Shown here: one piece after another, positions 4,951-5,800 of the stretch
How the letters are laid out: each line of letters begins with the position of its first letter
Numbering within the stretch: position 1 is the first letter of the stretch
Assembly (NCBI GenBank): GCA_965178525.1
Contig: CBCXVS010000391.1
Location: 1 to 5,800, forward strand
Reading direction: 5' to 3'
DNA from: CBCXVS01 sp965178525
Lineage (GTDB): Bacteria > Tectomicrobia > Entotheonellia > Entotheonellales > Entotheonellaceae
Length of the DNA: 5,800 nucleotides
Notes under the pieces: generated by a model
Seen by the model: the letters and a program-made list of their open reading frames with translations, nothing else
Database searches by the model: none
What the model was told of the DNA's origin: nothing
Made by a program: the position numbers and the translations under genes

Positions 4951-5703
4951 ATGCGATGCGAGGGCAAGGTCGTTTTGGTAACGGGGGCACAACAGGGCAT
5001 CGGTCGGGCCGTCGCGCTCCGCTTTGCTCAGGAAGGCGCCGATGTGGCGCTAAACTTCCTGGATGACAAGCCAGCTGCAGGGGCGATCGCCGCGCAGATC
5101 GAAACCCTCGGCCGGCGTTGTGGTCTCATCCAGGGCGATGTTTCACAATCCGTAGAGGCTCGGCAGTTGGTGGCGACAGCGGAAAACGATCTGGGTCCCA
5201 TTGATGTGCTGGTCAACAACGCCGGTATTTTCCCGCGCGCGCCGTTCCTCGAGCTGGAAGAGGAGGAGTGGGATGCTGTGCTGAGCACGAATCTGAAGGG
5301 ATCGTTCGTCTGCGCGCAGGAGGTGACCCGGCGGATGGTGGCGGCGCAGCGGCCTGGTGTGGTGATCAATCTGGCATCGGGCGCCCCTTACCGTGGGTCG
5401 TTTCGTTCCACAGCCTATATGGCGAGCAAGCTGGGAATTGTCGGTCTGACGCGCGGCATGGCCAGGGATCTAACGCCGCATCGCATCCGCGTCAATGCCG
5501 GCGCGCCCGGCGTGACGAATACCGCCATGCCACGGTTGGGCAATACGGAAGCGCAACTCGCCGAATTGGCGCAGCGGCTGCCGACAGGTCAGTTGGCCGA
5601 GCCCGAAGACATCGCGGATGTCATCGTGCTCCTCGCCACGGACGATGCCCGTCATATTATCGGCCAGCTCATTCATGTCAACGGCGGTGATTATCTCGCG
5701 TAA
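4951..5703 (+). CDS. Classical short-chain dehydrogenase/reductase (SDR, FabG-like)
   Basis: This is a cytosolic NAD(P)-dependent oxidoreductase of 250 residues, the usual length for classical SDRs. The Rossmann cofactor motif is TGAQQGIG (residues 11-18). GDVSQ (62-66) holds the adenine-contact Asp63, and NNAG (89-92) stabilises the sheet. The catalytic tetrad is complete: Asn114 in STNLKG, Ser143 in NLASG, Tyr156 and Lys160 in YMASK. The APG motif (185-187) follows in VNAGAPG, where most relatives have VNAVAPG. The protein ends in the typical IIGQLIHVNGGDYLA strand. The end of beta-2 reads LNFLDD, without the Asp immediately after the strand that clearly marks NAD use, so cofactor choice stays open. 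It reads divergently from the amidohydrolase. The substrate cannot be read from sequence; FabG-like ketoacyl, sugar or polyol dehydrogenase roles are all possible. The reading frame is intact with no sign of decay. Confidence 0.93.
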   Translation: MRCEGKVVLVTGAQQGIGRAVALRFAQEGADVALNFLDDKPAAGAIAAQIETLGRRCGLIQGDVSQSVEARQLVATAENDLGPIDVLVNNAGIFPRAPFLELEEEEWDAVLSTNLKGSFVCAQEVTRRMVAAQRPGVVINLASGAPYRGSFRSTAYMASKLGIVGLTRGMARDLTPHRIRVNAGAPGVTNTAMPRLGNTEAQLAELAQRLPTGQLAEPEDIADVIVLLATDDARHIIGQLIHVNGGDYLA

Positions 5704-5800
5704 GCGCCCGAACAGAATTAGATACATATTAGAGTTGTTCCTCAATAGCATAAGATCAGGTTCCCTAGCCCAGCCCAGATGCCCACCGAATCATCCTCAA
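5704..5800. other. Downstream region with no recognisable feature
   Basis: The stretch is AT-rich to about 5755 and contains no clear hairpin plus T-run after the SDR stop. An ATG at 5779 opens a frame (MPTESSS) that runs off the window, but no ribosome binding site precedes it. Confidence 0.4.

Noticed and set aside
4932..5066. Possible small upstream frame with GAGGAAC before ATG 4932, overlapping the SDR start out of frame
   Set aside because: The translation is low-complexity Gly/Arg-rich shadow sequence inside the SDR gene, and the SDR has its own well-placed ribosome binding site.
5779..5800. ATG opening a frame to the window end
   Set aside because: It has only seven codons, no ribosome binding site, and nothing to compare.

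Overview
The window looks like GC-rich, single-copy chromosomal DNA from a Gram-negative-type bacterium. Start codons sit behind AGGAG-type ribosome binding sites, and one gene encodes a classic Sec signal peptide. The gene content (polysaccharide lyase, MOSC protein, amidohydrolase, SDR) fits a metabolically versatile environmental or host-associated lineage, possibly from a metagenome. I cannot name the taxon. No rRNA, tRNA, CRISPR array, phage module or transposase is visible.

Layout, left to right. (1) 3-594 (+): 3' part of a class I SAM-dependent methyltransferase, broken by what looks like loss of one GC dinucleotide near 258-263. (2) 591-767 (+): a 58-codon remnant of a metallophosphoesterase whose ATG overlaps the methyltransferase stop. 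(3) 743-2371 (-): a secreted PL6 (chondroitinase B/alginate lyase-like) polysaccharide lyase, cut by an in-frame amber codon at 1025-1027 with its recognisable C-terminus continuing in the same frame. (4) 2434-3213 (-): an intact MOSC-domain protein with a GTG start. (5) 3353-3541 (-): a fragment resembling the C-terminal half of an EthD/NIPSNAP-type small ferredoxin-like-fold protein. (6) 3597-4424 (-): an intact amidohydrolase-2 family metal-dependent hydrolase. (7) 4425-4950: a 526-bp divergent intergenic region with a sigma70-like promoter for the amidohydrolase and a GC-rich hairpin resembling a dispersed palindromic repeat. (8) 4951-5703 (+): an intact classical SDR oxidoreductase. (9) 5704-5800: nothing recognisable.

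The amidohydrolase, EthD-like remnant, MOSC protein and lyase lie in the same direction and may once have been one transcriptional unit. Together with the divergent SDR they suggest small-molecule or carbohydrate catabolism, but no pathway can be assigned. The most notable property of the window is gene decay: four of seven recognisable loci are broken, by four different-looking lesions (dinucleotide slippage, internal deletion, nonsense codon, loss of the N-terminal half), while the other three are intact. I see no convincing new multi-gene system. The points worth checking are the amber codon in the lyase, the remnants too short for routine gene calling, and the hairpin repeat.
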